This document shows positions 18,437-27,283 of a stretch of 64,000 nucleotides of DNA, in pieces. Location: assembly GCA_964399465.1 (NCBI GenBank), contig CAYNRA010000005.1:1-64000 (forward strand). The letters are read 5' to 3'. A program made the translations under genes and the position numbers. Each line of letters starts with the position of its first letter. Position 1 is the stretch's first letter. This DNA comes from CAYNRA01 sp964399465. Its GTDB lineage: Bacteria > Bacteroidota > Bacteroidia > Cytophagales > Spirosomataceae. The notes below the pieces were generated by a model that ran no database searches, had not been told where the DNA came from, and worked only from the letters and a program-made list of their open reading frames with translations.

Positions 18437-19729
18437 TCAAGCAATTTGAAACGCCTTTTTGATTTTATCTACGTAGTCAAGCTTTTCCCACGTAAATAAT
18501 TCAACAGTAACTTCTGCACGTTGTCCTGCATTTTCAAATACTTTCGTCACCGTTTTAGACTCTCTTCCCATATGGCCATACGCGGCTGTTTCTGAGTAGA
18601 TTGGATTCCGTAATTTTAATCTTTGCTCAATTGCATACGGACGTAAGTCGAAGATTTCTTGAATTTTCTGTGCGATTTCTCCGTCAGAAAGTACACGACC
18701 ATTCGCATCTTTTACCTTCGCTGTTTGGTAAGTATTTACATATACACCACACGGTTTAGCTACGCCAATTGCATACGAAACTTGTACCAAAACTTCGTCA
18801 CAAAGCCCTGCCGCAACCAAATTTTTGGCAATATGGCGTGTCGCATACGCTGCTGAACGATCTACTTTAGAAGGGTCTTTTCCTGAAAACGCACCGCCTC
18901 CGTGTGCACCTTTCCCACCGTAGGTATCGACAATGATTTTACGCCCTGTCAAACCTGTATCACCGTGTGGTCCACCGATGACAAATTTTCCAGTTGGGTT
19001 GATGTGATACAAAATATCATCGTTAAATAAGGCTTGAATACTTTCTTTCAAACTCGCTTTTACGCGTGGAATGACAAGAGAAATAATGTCCTCTTTGATT
19101 CTGCTAAGCATCGTTTCATCGTCTGCGAAATCATCATGTTGTGTAGAAACTACGATAGTATCAATGCGGATGGGCGTATTATCGTCTGCATATTCAATCG
19201 TAACTTGTGATTTTGCATCTGGGCGTAGATAAGGCATTAATACACCTTCTTTCCGAATTGTAGCCAATTCTTGAAGGATTTTATGCGATAAATCAAGTGC
19301 TAACGGCATGTAATTATCCGTTTCTTTGGTTGCATATCCAAACATCATCCCTTGGTCGCCCGCACCTTGCGCATTGGCTTTGTCCTCAAAAGAATCGTTG
19401 GCTTGGCGGTCAACCCCTTGGTTAATATCGGCTGATTGCTCATGAATGGCTGAAAGTACCCCACACGAATGGGCTTCAAACATATATTCAGATTTGGTAT
19501 AACCAATGCGAGCGATTACTTCCCGCGCGATAGTTTGTACGTCTAAATAGGTTTTTGTATTGACTTCCCCCGCCAAGATGACTTGTCCTGTCGTTACCAA
19601 TGTCTCACAAGCTACTTTTGAAGTAGGGTCAAAAGCCATGAAATGGTCAATCAAGGCGTCAGAAATTTGGTCGGCTACTTTGTCTGGATGTCCTTCTGAT
19701 ACAGACTCAGACGTGAATAAATACGGCAT
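18437..19729 (-). CDS. metK: S-adenosylmethionine synthetase
   Basis: The 430-residue product makes S-adenosylmethionine from methionine and ATP. Signatures are ESVSEGHPDKVADQISDA at the N-terminus, GAGDQGMMFGYA (from 122) and the phosphate-binding GGGAFSGKDPSKVDRSAAY (from about 272). It is longer than the roughly 385-residue enterobacterial enzyme; the extra length is spread through loops. A long, structured-looking leader precedes it and a hairpin terminator follows. Confidence 0.97.
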   Translation of the reverse strand: MPYLFTSESVSEGHPDKVADQISDALIDHFMAFDPTSKVACETLVTTGQVILAGEVNTKTYLDVQTIAREVIARIGYTKSEYMFEAHSCGVLSAIHEQSADINQGVDRQANDSFEDKANAQGAGDQGMMFGYATKETDNYMPLALDLSHKILQELATIRKEGVLMPYLRPDAKSQVTIEYADDNTPIRIDTIVVSTQHDDFADDETMLSRIKEDIISLVIPRVKASLKESIQALFNDDILYHINPTGKFVIGGPHGDTGLTGRKIIVDTYGGKGAHGGGAFSGKDPSKVDRSAAYATRHIAKNLVAAGLCDEVLVQVSYAIGVAKPCGVYVNTYQTAKVKDANGRVLSDGEIAQKIQEIFDLRPYAIEQRLKLRNPIYSETAAYGHMGRESKTVTKVFENAGQRAEVTVELFTWEKLDYVDKIKKAFQIA

Positions 19730-19740
19730 AATGAATGTAC

Positions 19741-19890
19741 AATTAAATTGTGATTAAACTATGTGCCATCGGAAGAGAAAAGGGAGGGAGCTTACCGAAA
19801 CTAGTTTGGCCGGAGTGGACCCACATCTTTTATTAACCACCGTAGTGTTTCTTTACTCGGTTGGCTTCAGGTTATTTATGGTCTAAATTA
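19741..19890 (-). promoter_or_regulatory. metK 5' leader with several inverted repeats (possible regulatory RNA)
   Basis: This stretch is visibly richer in G and C than the AT-rich DNA upstream of it (19890-20016). On the minus strand it holds a CAC-TACG-GTG hairpin (19838-19847, a UNCG-like loop), a GTGG/CCAC inverted repeat (19815-19824), an AAACTAGTTT palindrome (19798-19807), and distant ACCGA/TCGGT arms that could close the region. I do not find the SAM-I or SAM-II consensus. It could be a metabolite-sensing leader for metK or just a long untranslated region. Confidence 0.35.
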
Positions 19891-20016
19891 CCCGAACTCT
19901 TGATGCTGATGCAAATTTGCATATTTTTTGTTTAATCTTAAAATGTAAGTGAAAAAATCTTTATTTATATTTTAATTAAGATAATTTATCCAATTTTTTT
20001 ATATAAACTAGATATT

Positions 20017-21201
20017 CTATTTTTTAATTTTTTCCTTTATTCGTCGTCCAATAACGGCGATGGCTGCCTTCCCAAAAATCAAAATAGGCGTACTCCACAT
20101 AATCTTTATTTCTTCCCAAAAGGTGGTTTCTGCTGCCAAAAACTTGAAAACCGACGAAGGTCTATTTTTTTGAAATAAACCAACAAATACATCAGGAGCT
20201 GGATACCGCTTATTGTCCAACACATTCAATAATACTGCTGAATAATAGGTATGTTTTCGTTGGGTAAATAAAGTAGGCAGTGTGAATGCTGCTCCATTTG
20301 CTTGAGCGATATTTTCTACTAGTCTTTGCAATCGTTTTTGTGTAAATGCAAACGTATAACCCGTAGCTGGATGCGTATAACCACCCGACGTACCAATACG
20401 GAACGTTCGAGGTGTAACTTGCTCTTTTGTAGGCACATCACTCATCGGGATAACGCCCCATTCTTCTTCTTTAATCTGGTATTTTAGTCCAGAAAAACGG
20501 GTAGTTAGATATTCTTCCAAAACACGAATGTATCTCTCGTCTGTCAGTAAATCTGGTGAAAATAAAGTAAGTTCTACTAGTGCAGTCGTTTCTGTAAAAG
20601 GGAGAATGTAAATGAAAGTACACTCGCCGTCAAGTTGCTCTACCGCAAAATTCATCATCTCCGGTTCTTTGGTATCGAAAACCGGACGTTCCATATCAAC
20701 CACATAGCCCTTAAAATGCTGTTTCAAATAATGCCGATATGGGTAATTTGCTTCTAATGGAAAGGAACTGTCAAAAACATAGCTACCTGTAAAAATGCCT
20801 TTCTCCTTTGTTGTTACTTCTACAGCATCCCCTTTGTCTTCTATTCGTACAGATTTGTCTATAATTAATTGAAAGTGAGGATTTTGGGCTAATTCTTTTT
20901 GTACAAACTGATAAAAATCAATTCCACGAAGCAATTTATAGGTATAGTCCTCCATATCAAGTGAAAAGGCTATATTTTCGGATGAAAACACGCGTACAGA
21001 TGACCAAGTACGAAAAAGAATGGAGTCAAACGCACTACTTTCTCTTTGCCAAAAAGCCCATGTTCTATCATTGGCACGTTTTTCCTCTGGTTCAATGAGT
21101 AGGATAGACTTCCCTCGAAACCGTTGGTCTGTGGATAGATAATAAGCAAGGGACAATCCTGCCATTCCGCCGCCTACAAGTATAAAATCTGCTTTTTTCA
21201 T
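20017..21201 (-). CDS. crtY: Lycopene cyclase, CrtY type
   Basis: The 394-residue flavoprotein has the dinucleotide-binding GGGMAG motif at 10-15 and the lycopene cyclase signature NDRTWAFW at 44-51. IGTSGGYTHPATGYTF follows in the C-terminal half. It cyclises the ends of lycopene to make beta-carotene, implying a pigmented cell. No other carotenoid genes are adjacent; it stands alone between the metK leader and the lipA terminator. A hydrophobic stretch near the C-terminus may tether it to the membrane. Confidence 0.88.
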   Translation of the reverse strand: MKKADFILVGGGMAGLSLAYYLSTDQRFRGKSILLIEPEEKRANDRTWAFWQRESSAFDSILFRTWSSVRVFSSENIAFSLDMEDYTYKLLRGIDFYQFVQKELAQNPHFQLIIDKSVRIEDKGDAVEVTTKEKGIFTGSYVFDSSFPLEANYPYRHYLKQHFKGYVVDMERPVFDTKEPEMMNFAVEQLDGECTFIYILPFTETTALVELTLFSPDLLTDERYIRVLEEYLTTRFSGLKYQIKEEEWGVIPMSDVPTKEQVTPRTFRIGTSGGYTHPATGYTFAFTQKRLQRLVENIAQANGAAFTLPTLFTQRKHTYYSAVLLNVLDNKRYPAPDVFVGLFQKNRPSSVFKFLAAETTFWEEIKIMWSTPILIFGKAAIAVIGRRIKEKIKK

Positions 21202-21210
21202 GTCGTATTA

Positions 21211-21250
21211 ATAAAAAAGTACTCCATATCTGTGTTTTATGGAGTACTTT
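21211..21250 (-). terminator. Terminator after lipA
   Basis: A 13-bp perfect stem (AAAGTACTCCATA with TATGGAGTACTTT) is followed on the minus strand by TTTTTT. It lies 22 bases after the lipA stop and 10 bases before the crtY start. Confidence 0.9.
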
Positions 21251-21271
21251 AAATGGATTTATCTGCCTAAA

Positions 21272-22156
21272 TTATACATTTACATGTCTTTCTGAATGGT
21301 AGCTTGAGCGAACCAATGGCCCTGATTCTACATATTTTAAACCCCGAGCTAATCCTTCCTCCCGATACATGTCAAATTGGTCTGGGTGAATGAACTCAAT
21401 GACTTCATGGTGCATCTTGGTTGGCTGTAGATATTGCCCAAGTGTTAAAATGTCACATCCATTGGCAACGAGGTCATCCATTGCTTTAAAAACCTCTTCT
21501 TGGGTTTCGCCAAGCCCAAGCATGATTCCTGTCTTTGTTCGTTTTCCGTATTCTTTTGTCCGTCGGATTTGTTCCAAGCTTCGTTCATATTTCGCTTGTG
21601 GGCGAACCGGGCGATACAAGCGTTCCACTGTTTCCATATTGTGAGATACAACTTCTTGACCAGCGGAAATCATCCGATACAAGGCATCCCAATTCCCTTT
21701 TGTATCAGGAATCAAGGTTTCGATGGTAGTCAGAGGCGATAATTCCTTTACTTTCGTAACGGTTTGGTACCAAATTTCTGCACCTCTATCTTTCAATTCA
21801 TCTCTGTTAACGGACGTAATCACGGCGTGTTTAACTCCCATTAATTTGATGGCTTCCGCTACACGGTCGGGCTCATCGGTATCATATTCGTTCGGACGAC
21901 CTGTCGCAACAGCACAAAACGTACAACTACGCGTGCACACATTGCCGAGAATCATAAATGTAGCCGTTCCTTCGCCCCAGCATTCGCCCATGTTTGGGCA
22001 GCTTCCGGATTGACAAATGGTATGTAATTTATGGTCATCAACAATTTTACGGACATTCTTGAAGTTCTCTCCCGTCGGAAGTTTCACCCGTAACCAAGAG
22101 GGCTTGCGGGTCTTTGTCTCAGCACTCGGCGTGCTCGTAACTGGTAATTCAATCAT
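21272..22156 (-). CDS. lipA: Lipoyl synthase
   Basis: The 294-residue radical-SAM enzyme inserts two sulfurs into octanoyl groups on lipoyl domains such as GcvH. The auxiliary cluster cysteines are C48, C53 and C59 (CQSGSCPNMGEC), and the radical-SAM cysteines are C74, C78 and C81 (CTRSCTFC). The C-terminal RSSYH serine motif is present. Length is normal. A secreted protein gene lies 28 bases upstream on the same strand and may be cotranscribed. Confidence 0.97.
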   Translation of the reverse strand: MIELPVTSTPSAETKTRKPSWLRVKLPTGENFKNVRKIVDDHKLHTICQSGSCPNMGECWGEGTATFMILGNVCTRSCTFCAVATGRPNEYDTDEPDRVAEAIKLMGVKHAVITSVNRDELKDRGAEIWYQTVTKVKELSPLTTIETLIPDTKGNWDALYRMISAGQEVVSHNMETVERLYRPVRPQAKYERSLEQIRRTKEYGKRTKTGIMLGLGETQEEVFKAMDDLVANGCDILTLGQYLQPTKMHHEVIEFIHPDQFDMYREEGLARGLKYVESGPLVRSSYHSERHVNV

Positions 22157-22184
22157 ACGTTTATAAGGTATCTATAGAATGCGA

Positions 22185-22979
22185 TTAGTTGATAGGATTA
22201 ATCAATTGCTTGATTTTTTTGTTCCCGAAGTACAAAGTTAAAAAAGCCGCGCTATAAACTTGTTTGTTGGCTGTAAATTGCTCCGCCATAATTTGTGGTG
22301 ATCTGCTGTAAACATCTATCGTAAAACCAACTTCAAATCCGGTTACATTATCTCCAAATGTGTTCATATCTATGTTGATAGCGGCTTTTCCGTGTATCCC
22401 TGGCACAAAGCCAAGATTTCTGAATAATCCCTGAAAAATACCTGCTGAACCTACAATCTTTGATAGGTCATTGTGTATGTCTGCATTGTATGGAACAACC
22501 TCCGGATTCCGGTTTCCATCTACTCTATATCGAATATAATAGGGCTTTTCAATTCCTAACGCCGGACCGAAAGCAAAAATACTGCTTAAACCAATGCCTT
22601 GCTCCCCGCTTTTATTAAATAAATATCGTTCCCTTCCATACTCTGGTCGAATGGAAAAAAAGTAGTTTTCCTTGCCTACAGCAAGTCGAGAACCGGAAAA
22701 CTGTAACAAAGAGCGTTCTTTAGGATGTTGAATATTGACGGCCTCTAGGGCTATGTACCGATTGATGTATTTTCCCTTTTTAATGTCAACTGGGCGTGAA
22801 TGCCGGAAAACTAACCCACCAAAAACACCTGAGTTGGTGTTTGTCGTAGCGCCATACGATAAGGTCTTGGAGTCTTCTATTTCTTCTTTTGTGGCCTTTG
22901 ATGTAGGTATGGACGTTCGGCGCTGTGCGGCTGCCCAAGTGGATATACAAAGTAGGATGGATATGGATAAGTATCTCAC
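22185..22979 (-). CDS. Secreted, probably outer membrane beta-rich protein of unknown function
   Basis: The 264-residue protein has a signal peptide (MRYLSISILLCISTWAAAQ). The body is rich in alternating aromatic and polar strands (YGATTNTNSGVFGGLVFRH, ENYFFSIRPEYGRERYLF, AAFLTLYFGNK), suggesting an outer membrane barrel or a beta protein on its inner face. No catalytic motif is visible. It precedes lipA by 28 bases on the same strand. I do not recognise a named family. Confidence 0.65.
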   Translation of the reverse strand: MRYLSISILLCISTWAAAQRRTSIPTSKATKEEIEDSKTLSYGATTNTNSGVFGGLVFRHSRPVDIKKGKYINRYIALEAVNIQHPKERSLLQFSGSRLAVGKENYFFSIRPEYGRERYLFNKSGEQGIGLSSIFAFGPALGIEKPYYIRYRVDGNRNPEVVPYNADIHNDLSKIVGSAGIFQGLFRNLGFVPGIHGKAAINIDMNTFGDNVTGFEVGFTIDVYSRSPQIMAEQFTANKQVYSAAFLTLYFGNKKIKQLINPIN

Positions 22980-23071
22980 GTGTAGCTCATTTTTTGTGAA
23001 AAATACATTGTTTGATTCATAATAAACGTATTTTACAACTAAATGATTTAATGTACAAATAATTTTACCAA

Positions 23072-23108
23072 AAACGCTTCCCTCATCTAATAGATAAAGG
23101 AAGCGTTT
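23072..23108 (-). terminator. Terminator downstream of the Gfo/Idh/MocA gene
   Basis: A 10-bp perfect stem (AAACGCTTCC with GGAAGCGTTT, 17-base loop) is followed on the minus strand by a T run. It lies about 100 bases beyond the stop of the oxidoreductase gene. Confidence 0.75.
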
Positions 23109-23123
23109 AAGAAAAGAATAGGC

Positions 23124-23193
23124 TGCTGTCTGGGCTGAATTTCATGGATTAGAATGACCCATTTTAGAAGTAACAACTCCAACCCAAACAGCA
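23124..23193 (-). other. Long hairpin in the 3' untranslated region of the Gfo/Idh/MocA gene
   Basis: Arms at 23124-23137 and 23180-23193 pair over 14 positions with a 42-base loop. As minus-strand RNA every position pairs, two of them as G-U; as plus-strand RNA those two would be C-A mismatches. The structure therefore fits the transcript of the oxidoreductase gene, ending before the terminator at 23072. Its role is unknown. Confidence 0.45.
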
Positions 23194-23206
23194 TTTAAGC
23201 GAAGAA

Positions 23207-24352
23207 TTAAATTTTTACCCACTTCTGTGCGCGGTGACTTTCAATGATGCGTTCGCAAATCAAAAGTTCACGGAGCCCGTCTTCAAAAGTAGGGAAAGTG
23301 GGGTTTTCAGGTTGTTTTCCTGCGGCAACAGCTGCATAAACCTCCTTAAACATTTGTTTCGATGTATCCGGGAAACCCTCATTGTGTCCACCTGGGAAAC
23401 TAATCAAACCGCCTGCTTCTGGGTAAAACAACGATGGGTCTTTCATCAATTGTTGGTTGGCAGTTTCGCGTTTACCAATCCACAATTCGTTTGGCTTCTC
23501 TGAACACCATTCCAGATTCGCTTTTGAACCCGAAATCTCGATATTCAGTCTATTTTTACGCCCTGCAGCTACTTGGCTGACTGTCACAACACCTTTGTTT
23601 CCGTTATCAAAACGCAATAAAACATTGGCATGGTCTTCCGTATTTATTTCAACTTCTTGGTAATCAGAAGGCTCAAGCATCTTGCCCGAATATGTTTCAA
23701 TGGCTTTCAAAGGTTTTAACCGTGTCTTGTGAACGGTAGAAAAATCCGCTAAAACTTCTACAATTTTTAATCCAGTGATGTATTCGGTGATGTCCAATAA
23801 ATGAGAACCAATGTCCGCAATCGCACGAGAATCTCCCGATTTATCTGGCTCTAAACGCCAGTTATAATCTGTTTGTAAGAACAACCAATCTTGCAAATAA
23901 GAACCCATGATGGAGTAAATGTCGCCCAAATCTCCTTTTTCGCGCATGGTTTTCATTTGGCGAACCAACGGATAATACCGTAGGTTGAAGTGTACGGCAT
24001 TGACCAAACCTTTCTCTTTCGCAATGGCGACTAGCTCTTCGGCCTCTTCTATTTTTGTTGCCAATGGCTTTTCACAAACAACGTGCTTGCCTGCTAATAA
24101 AGCCGCTTTTGACTGTGAATAATGTAGGAAATTAGGGGTACAAATATGAATACATTGAATATCTTCTTGTTTCAGGAGATCTTCGAAAATATAGGCTCTT
24201 GGAATACCCAACTGAGCTGCTTTTTGCTCTGCTAATTCTTGTGTAAATTCACAAAGAGCAGCTACTTCAATGTTCGGTAAACGACGTAGCGCTTCTATGT
24301 GTGCTGGCCCAATGAAGCCTGTGCCAACTACTGCCACTTTGATTTTTTCCAT
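23207..24352 (-). CDS. Gfo/Idh/MocA-family NAD(P)-dependent oxidoreductase
   Basis: The 381-residue protein has the N-terminal Rossmann motif VGTGFIGPAH (9-18), the family EKP motif in VCEKPLATK near residue 95, and a histidine-bearing GSHLLDITEY segment near residue 180 that fits the catalytic region. The C-terminal half is the usual sugar-binding beta sheet. Relatives oxidise or epimerise sugars, inositols or glycosides; the substrate is not predictable. It stands alone with a textbook promoter, a 3' hairpin and a terminator. Confidence 0.9.
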   Translation of the reverse strand: MEKIKVAVVGTGFIGPAHIEALRRLPNIEVAALCEFTQELAEQKAAQLGIPRAYIFEDLLKQEDIQCIHICTPNFLHYSQSKAALLAGKHVVCEKPLATKIEEAEELVAIAKEKGLVNAVHFNLRYYPLVRQMKTMREKGDLGDIYSIMGSYLQDWLFLQTDYNWRLEPDKSGDSRAIADIGSHLLDITEYITGLKIVEVLADFSTVHKTRLKPLKAIETYSGKMLEPSDYQEVEINTEDHANVLLRFDNGNKGVVTVSQVAAGRKNRLNIEISGSKANLEWCSEKPNELWIGKRETANQQLMKDPSLFYPEAGGLISFPGGHNEGFPDTSKQMFKEVYAAVAAGKQPENPTFPTFEDGLRELLICERIIESHRAQKWVKI

Positions 24353-24406
24353 CTGTTTTTGATTAAATAAAGGTGAATAAAAATAGGATTACAAAAGAAA
24401 ATAGTC

Positions 24407-24437
24407 CAAATATAGATGCATCTTTTAAAGTTTCAAA
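24407..24437 (-). promoter_or_regulatory. Consensus Bacteroidota promoter of the Gfo/Idh/MocA gene
   Basis: On the minus strand: TTTG, exactly 19 bases, TATATTTG. Both boxes and the spacing match TTTG-N19-TAnnTTTG. It is about 55 bases before the start codon and is the best promoter match in the window. Confidence 0.75.
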
Positions 24438-24570
24438 GTTTGTGTTTTCAATTCTTTCCCTAGTTTTTAGTAATTATAGTGATACATAACTTACTAGACA
24501 TGGACAAATTGCGGTTTGTAGTCCAATTCTTCAGACAGGAATAAAAGACGGTTCTTTCGAATAAATGTTA

Positions 24571-25422
24571 TCAAACTTTGATTTTTTTAAAAACATCAAT
24601 GTAACTCCTGACACTGGCGTTCAGAATAGTTACATGTCTGTAATTCGCATAGCGCGCTATTATTTCGTACCCTCTGAAAACTTTATGGAGTGATAAAAAT
24701 TGTCTAGCTAAATAAGATTCATTTTGACTGAAAGAGTCGGTTGTTTTATATGTTTTGACACCATAGAAATGAGTGTCCAAAGCTATAATCTCATTTTTAT
24801 CATCTAATTTGATATTCTCATGCCAAGTATGGTCTGCTCCAAATAAATAAATCTTCGAGTACATCATATTGATGCAGGTAAATATCGAGGCAATTAGAAC
24901 ATTTTGGCATTGAGGCATCCCAAGTCCATGCCTAAAAAGGAAGAACCGTAGTACATCAAACGTTTCAATGATTACATAATTAAAATAGATTGGCTTGATA
25001 AAATTGTTTTTTTTGATACTTTGAATGAGGTGAGGTGAATTCTTGAACTTATAGGGGATGTGTAAATTTACTGGCCAAGATGTATTCGCAATAAGACTCG
25101 AAATGGCCAAGCTAGCTTGCTGATGATTAACATCTGTGAATGCGTCGTCAAGAAGTATATAATTAGTTGGTTTTAATTCCGTGTAGTATGGCGTAGATGC
25201 AAATAAATTCACACAGAAGATATCTTTGTTTTCAAAAAAAATACGGTTGTTTTTTAAAGATAACTTTAATGAGGGTCCATTCGCCAAAATCACTGCTTCA
25301 GATGATTGTTTCATTGCCTTTTCAACATGTAATTTTGAAAAAAGCAATAGCTTAATGAGCGAAAAAAACGTTTTAAACAAGTTATCAGCGAAAGTTGATA
25401 TTTGCAGCAAGTACGAATGCAT
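24571..25422 (-). CDS. MptE/DUF115-like protein of glycan clusters
   Basis: The 283-residue protein has no signal peptide. An N-terminal hydrophobic/basic stretch (LFKTFFSLIKLLLFSK) precedes AVILANGPSLK (residues about 43-53), the nucleotide-type loop of the DUF115 / MptE-like group, and LFGADHTWHENI lies near residue 196. Such proteins occur in polysaccharide and flagellin glycosylation loci and are thought to act on sugars or nucleotides, but activity is mostly unproven. It is divergent from the methyltransferase and glycosyltransferase genes to its right. Base composition is more AT-rich than the neighbourhood. Confidence 0.6.
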   Translation of the reverse strand: MHSYLLQISTFADNLFKTFFSLIKLLLFSKLHVEKAMKQSSEAVILANGPSLKLSLKNNRIFFENKDIFCVNLFASTPYYTELKPTNYILLDDAFTDVNHQQASLAISSLIANTSWPVNLHIPYKFKNSPHLIQSIKKNNFIKPIYFNYVIIETFDVLRFFLFRHGLGMPQCQNVLIASIFTCINMMYSKIYLFGADHTWHENIKLDDKNEIIALDTHFYGVKTYKTTDSFSQNESYLARQFLSLHKVFRGYEIIARYANYRHVTILNASVRSYIDVFKKIKV

Positions 25423-25447
25423 TTGTAATAAAATATTTAATTTGCCT

Positions 25448-25455
25448 CAAATATA
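25448..25455 (-). promoter_or_regulatory. Possible -7 box for the MptE-like gene
   Basis: Minus-strand TATATTTG matches TAnnTTTG exactly, 26 bases before the ATG. No TTTG box is seen at the right distance. Confidence 0.3.
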
Positions 25456-25543
25456 TTGTATTGAGTAGCATAAGTATGCTATATTTAAAGATTTTTATCT
25501 CGTAGTCAGTCAACTTCTCTGAATTATAATGAAGTACTACAAC

Positions 25544-25551
25544 TAGTTTTG
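25544..25551 (+). promoter_or_regulatory. Possible -7 box for the methyltransferase gene
   Basis: TAGTTTTG matches TAnnTTTG exactly and is 23 bases before the ATG at 25575. No clear upstream box is present. Confidence 0.3.
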
Positions 25552-25574
25552 AAATCAAGAACAATTCCTAAATA

Positions 25575-26276
25575 ATGGTCAAATACATACATTCAACCGA
25601 TACACACAATACAAGAGCAGCAGAAATCGTACTCCCTATCTTATTTGATATTTTAGGTACTCCCCCAAAATCCGTGGTTGACGTAGGTTGTGGGCTTGGA
25701 ACTTGGCTGAAGGTATGCAATGAATTAGGGATAGAAAAAATCCATGGTTTTGAAGGACATCACTTAGATGTTTCCAAGTTGGTAATTGCTCCCGAAAATA
25801 TTTCTCTACATGACTTGGAAAAACCCATACAAGTGGATAAGAAATTTGATTTGGTCATTTCCTTGGAGGTTGCAGAACATTTAGACTTCAATTCTTCAGA
25901 TATTTTTGTAAAGTCCCTTACGGAATTAGGTGATGTAGTTCTGTTTTCAGCAGCTATAAAAGGTCAGGGGGGGCAGAACCATATAAATGAACAAGACCCG
26001 AATTTCTGGCGCTTAAAATTCAAAGAATACGAGTACGATTGTTTTGATCTGATAAGAGGAAAAATTTGGGATAATCCGAAAGTAGATTATTGGTACAGCC
26101 AAAATGTATTTCTTTATGCCAAGAAAGGAAAACTTCCCTTTGAACCCTCTACGGAGGCACATTTGTACATCCATCCAGTTTTGTTTGAACAAGTTTTAAC
26201 TCAGCGAAATAGGCTTTCAAAAATGAGTGGATATTTCATTTGGGAAAAAATCAAAAAGTTATTTCGTAAAATTTAA
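25575..26276 (+). CDS. Class I SAM-dependent methyltransferase (glycan type)
   Basis: The 233-residue protein has motif I VVDVGCGLGTWL near residue 37, an acidic post-I residue in GFEGHHLD, and DLVISLEVAEHL near residue 96. These are typical of methyltransferases found in lipopolysaccharide and capsule loci. The acceptor is unknown. A GT2 glycosyltransferase follows 11 bases later in the same direction, so they likely act on one surface glycan. Confidence 0.85.
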   Translation: MVKYIHSTDTHNTRAAEIVLPILFDILGTPPKSVVDVGCGLGTWLKVCNELGIEKIHGFEGHHLDVSKLVIAPENISLHDLEKPIQVDKKFDLVISLEVAEHLDFNSSDIFVKSLTELGDVVLFSAAIKGQGGQNHINEQDPNFWRLKFKEYEYDCFDLIRGKIWDNPKVDYWYSQNVFLYAKKGKLPFEPSTEAHLYIHPVLFEQVLTQRNRLSKMSGYFIWEKIKKLFRKI

Positions 26277-26287
26277 AGTGTGAACTT

Positions 26288-27283
26288 GTGACAAAGGCGA
26301 ACGTTTCTGTTTTAATGCCCGCTTACAATGCGGCAGAGCACGTTTCAATAGCTATACAAAGTATATTGGATCAAACATATACAGATTTTGAATTCATTAT
26401 TTACAACGATGGTTCAACAGATAATACACTTTCTATTTTAAGAAATTTTGAACAGAAAGACCATCGAATAAAAATAATCAACTCAGAAATTAATCAAGGC
26501 TTAACCAAAGGTCGAAATATTTTATTTCAAGCAGCATCTTGTCATACAATTGCTTGGTTAGATTCGGATGATTTGGCATACCCCAATCGGCTTGAGCTCC
26601 AGATGAATTTCTTAGATACGAATCCTGAATTTGTTGGTGTAAGTTGTTGGGCAAGAGTCATTGATTTTCATGGATTACCAACGGGAGGTTATATAAAAAG
26701 CTATATTAAAAATAAGCACTTAAAGGCAGTTTCTCTTTTCGTAAATTACTTTGTGGTCTCTGGTATGACCATGTACAAAAGTGCTGTTCCAGCAAGCGGG
26801 TTTGATGCTTTCTATTCTCCTGCAGAAGACTATGATCTATTTGTCCGGGTATTAGAAATGCAAAATCTTGCTATTCTCCCCAAAGTATTGGTAGATTATC
26901 GTACACATGCCACGAATTTGACAGCTACTCAGTCAGATAAAATGAAAAATGCAGTAGTGGAAATTCAAAAAAGGCAACTAGAGAAACTAGATATTCACGT
27001 ATCTAAAGAAGCTAGTATGCTACACTATAACATCTGCTTTGGCGGAAGTGTAGATATGGCTGCCGCTGAAAAATGGCTCATTCAGATGAAACGAGCAAAT
27101 GAAAAACGGCAAATAGTAGATGAAAAATCGCTGAATTTTGTACTTTCTCATCGTTGGTTGAAGTTGTTTGAGAAAAATGAAGGGCTAAAGTTTTTGTTTA
27201 GATGCGTTTCCTCTGAGTTATTTCAAATGAATCTCTATTCCCTGCTTTTGCTGCTCAAAATTATAGTTAGTAAACTCAAATAA
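26288..27283 (+). CDS. Family 2 glycosyltransferase
   Basis: The 331-residue GT-A enzyme begins NVSVLMPAYNAAEHV, followed by FEFIIYNDGSTDNT and the metal/nucleotide-sugar motif WLDSDDLAYPNR near residue 95. The start is a GTG at 26288; the next in-frame ATG is inside the conserved LMPAYN strand and too late. A second acidic motif, SPAEDYDLF, lies near residue 178. There is no transmembrane segment except a mildly hydrophobic C-terminus. It follows the methyltransferase by 11 bases. Donor and acceptor are unknown. Confidence 0.9.
   Translation: MTKANVSVLMPAYNAAEHVSIAIQSILDQTYTDFEFIIYNDGSTDNTLSILRNFEQKDHRIKIINSEINQGLTKGRNILFQAASCHTIAWLDSDDLAYPNRLELQMNFLDTNPEFVGVSCWARVIDFHGLPTGGYIKSYIKNKHLKAVSLFVNYFVVSGMTMYKSAVPASGFDAFYSPAEDYDLFVRVLEMQNLAILPKVLVDYRTHATNLTATQSDKMKNAVVEIQKRQLEKLDIHVSKEASMLHYNICFGGSVDMAAAEKWLIQMKRANEKRQIVDEKSLNFVLSHRWLKLFEKNEGLKFLFRCVSSELFQMNLYSLLLLLKIIVSKLK

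Noticed and set aside
19741..19890. SAM-I or SAM-II riboswitch for metK
   Set aside because: The conserved cores of both classes are not found on either strand; only an unclassified structured leader is claimed.
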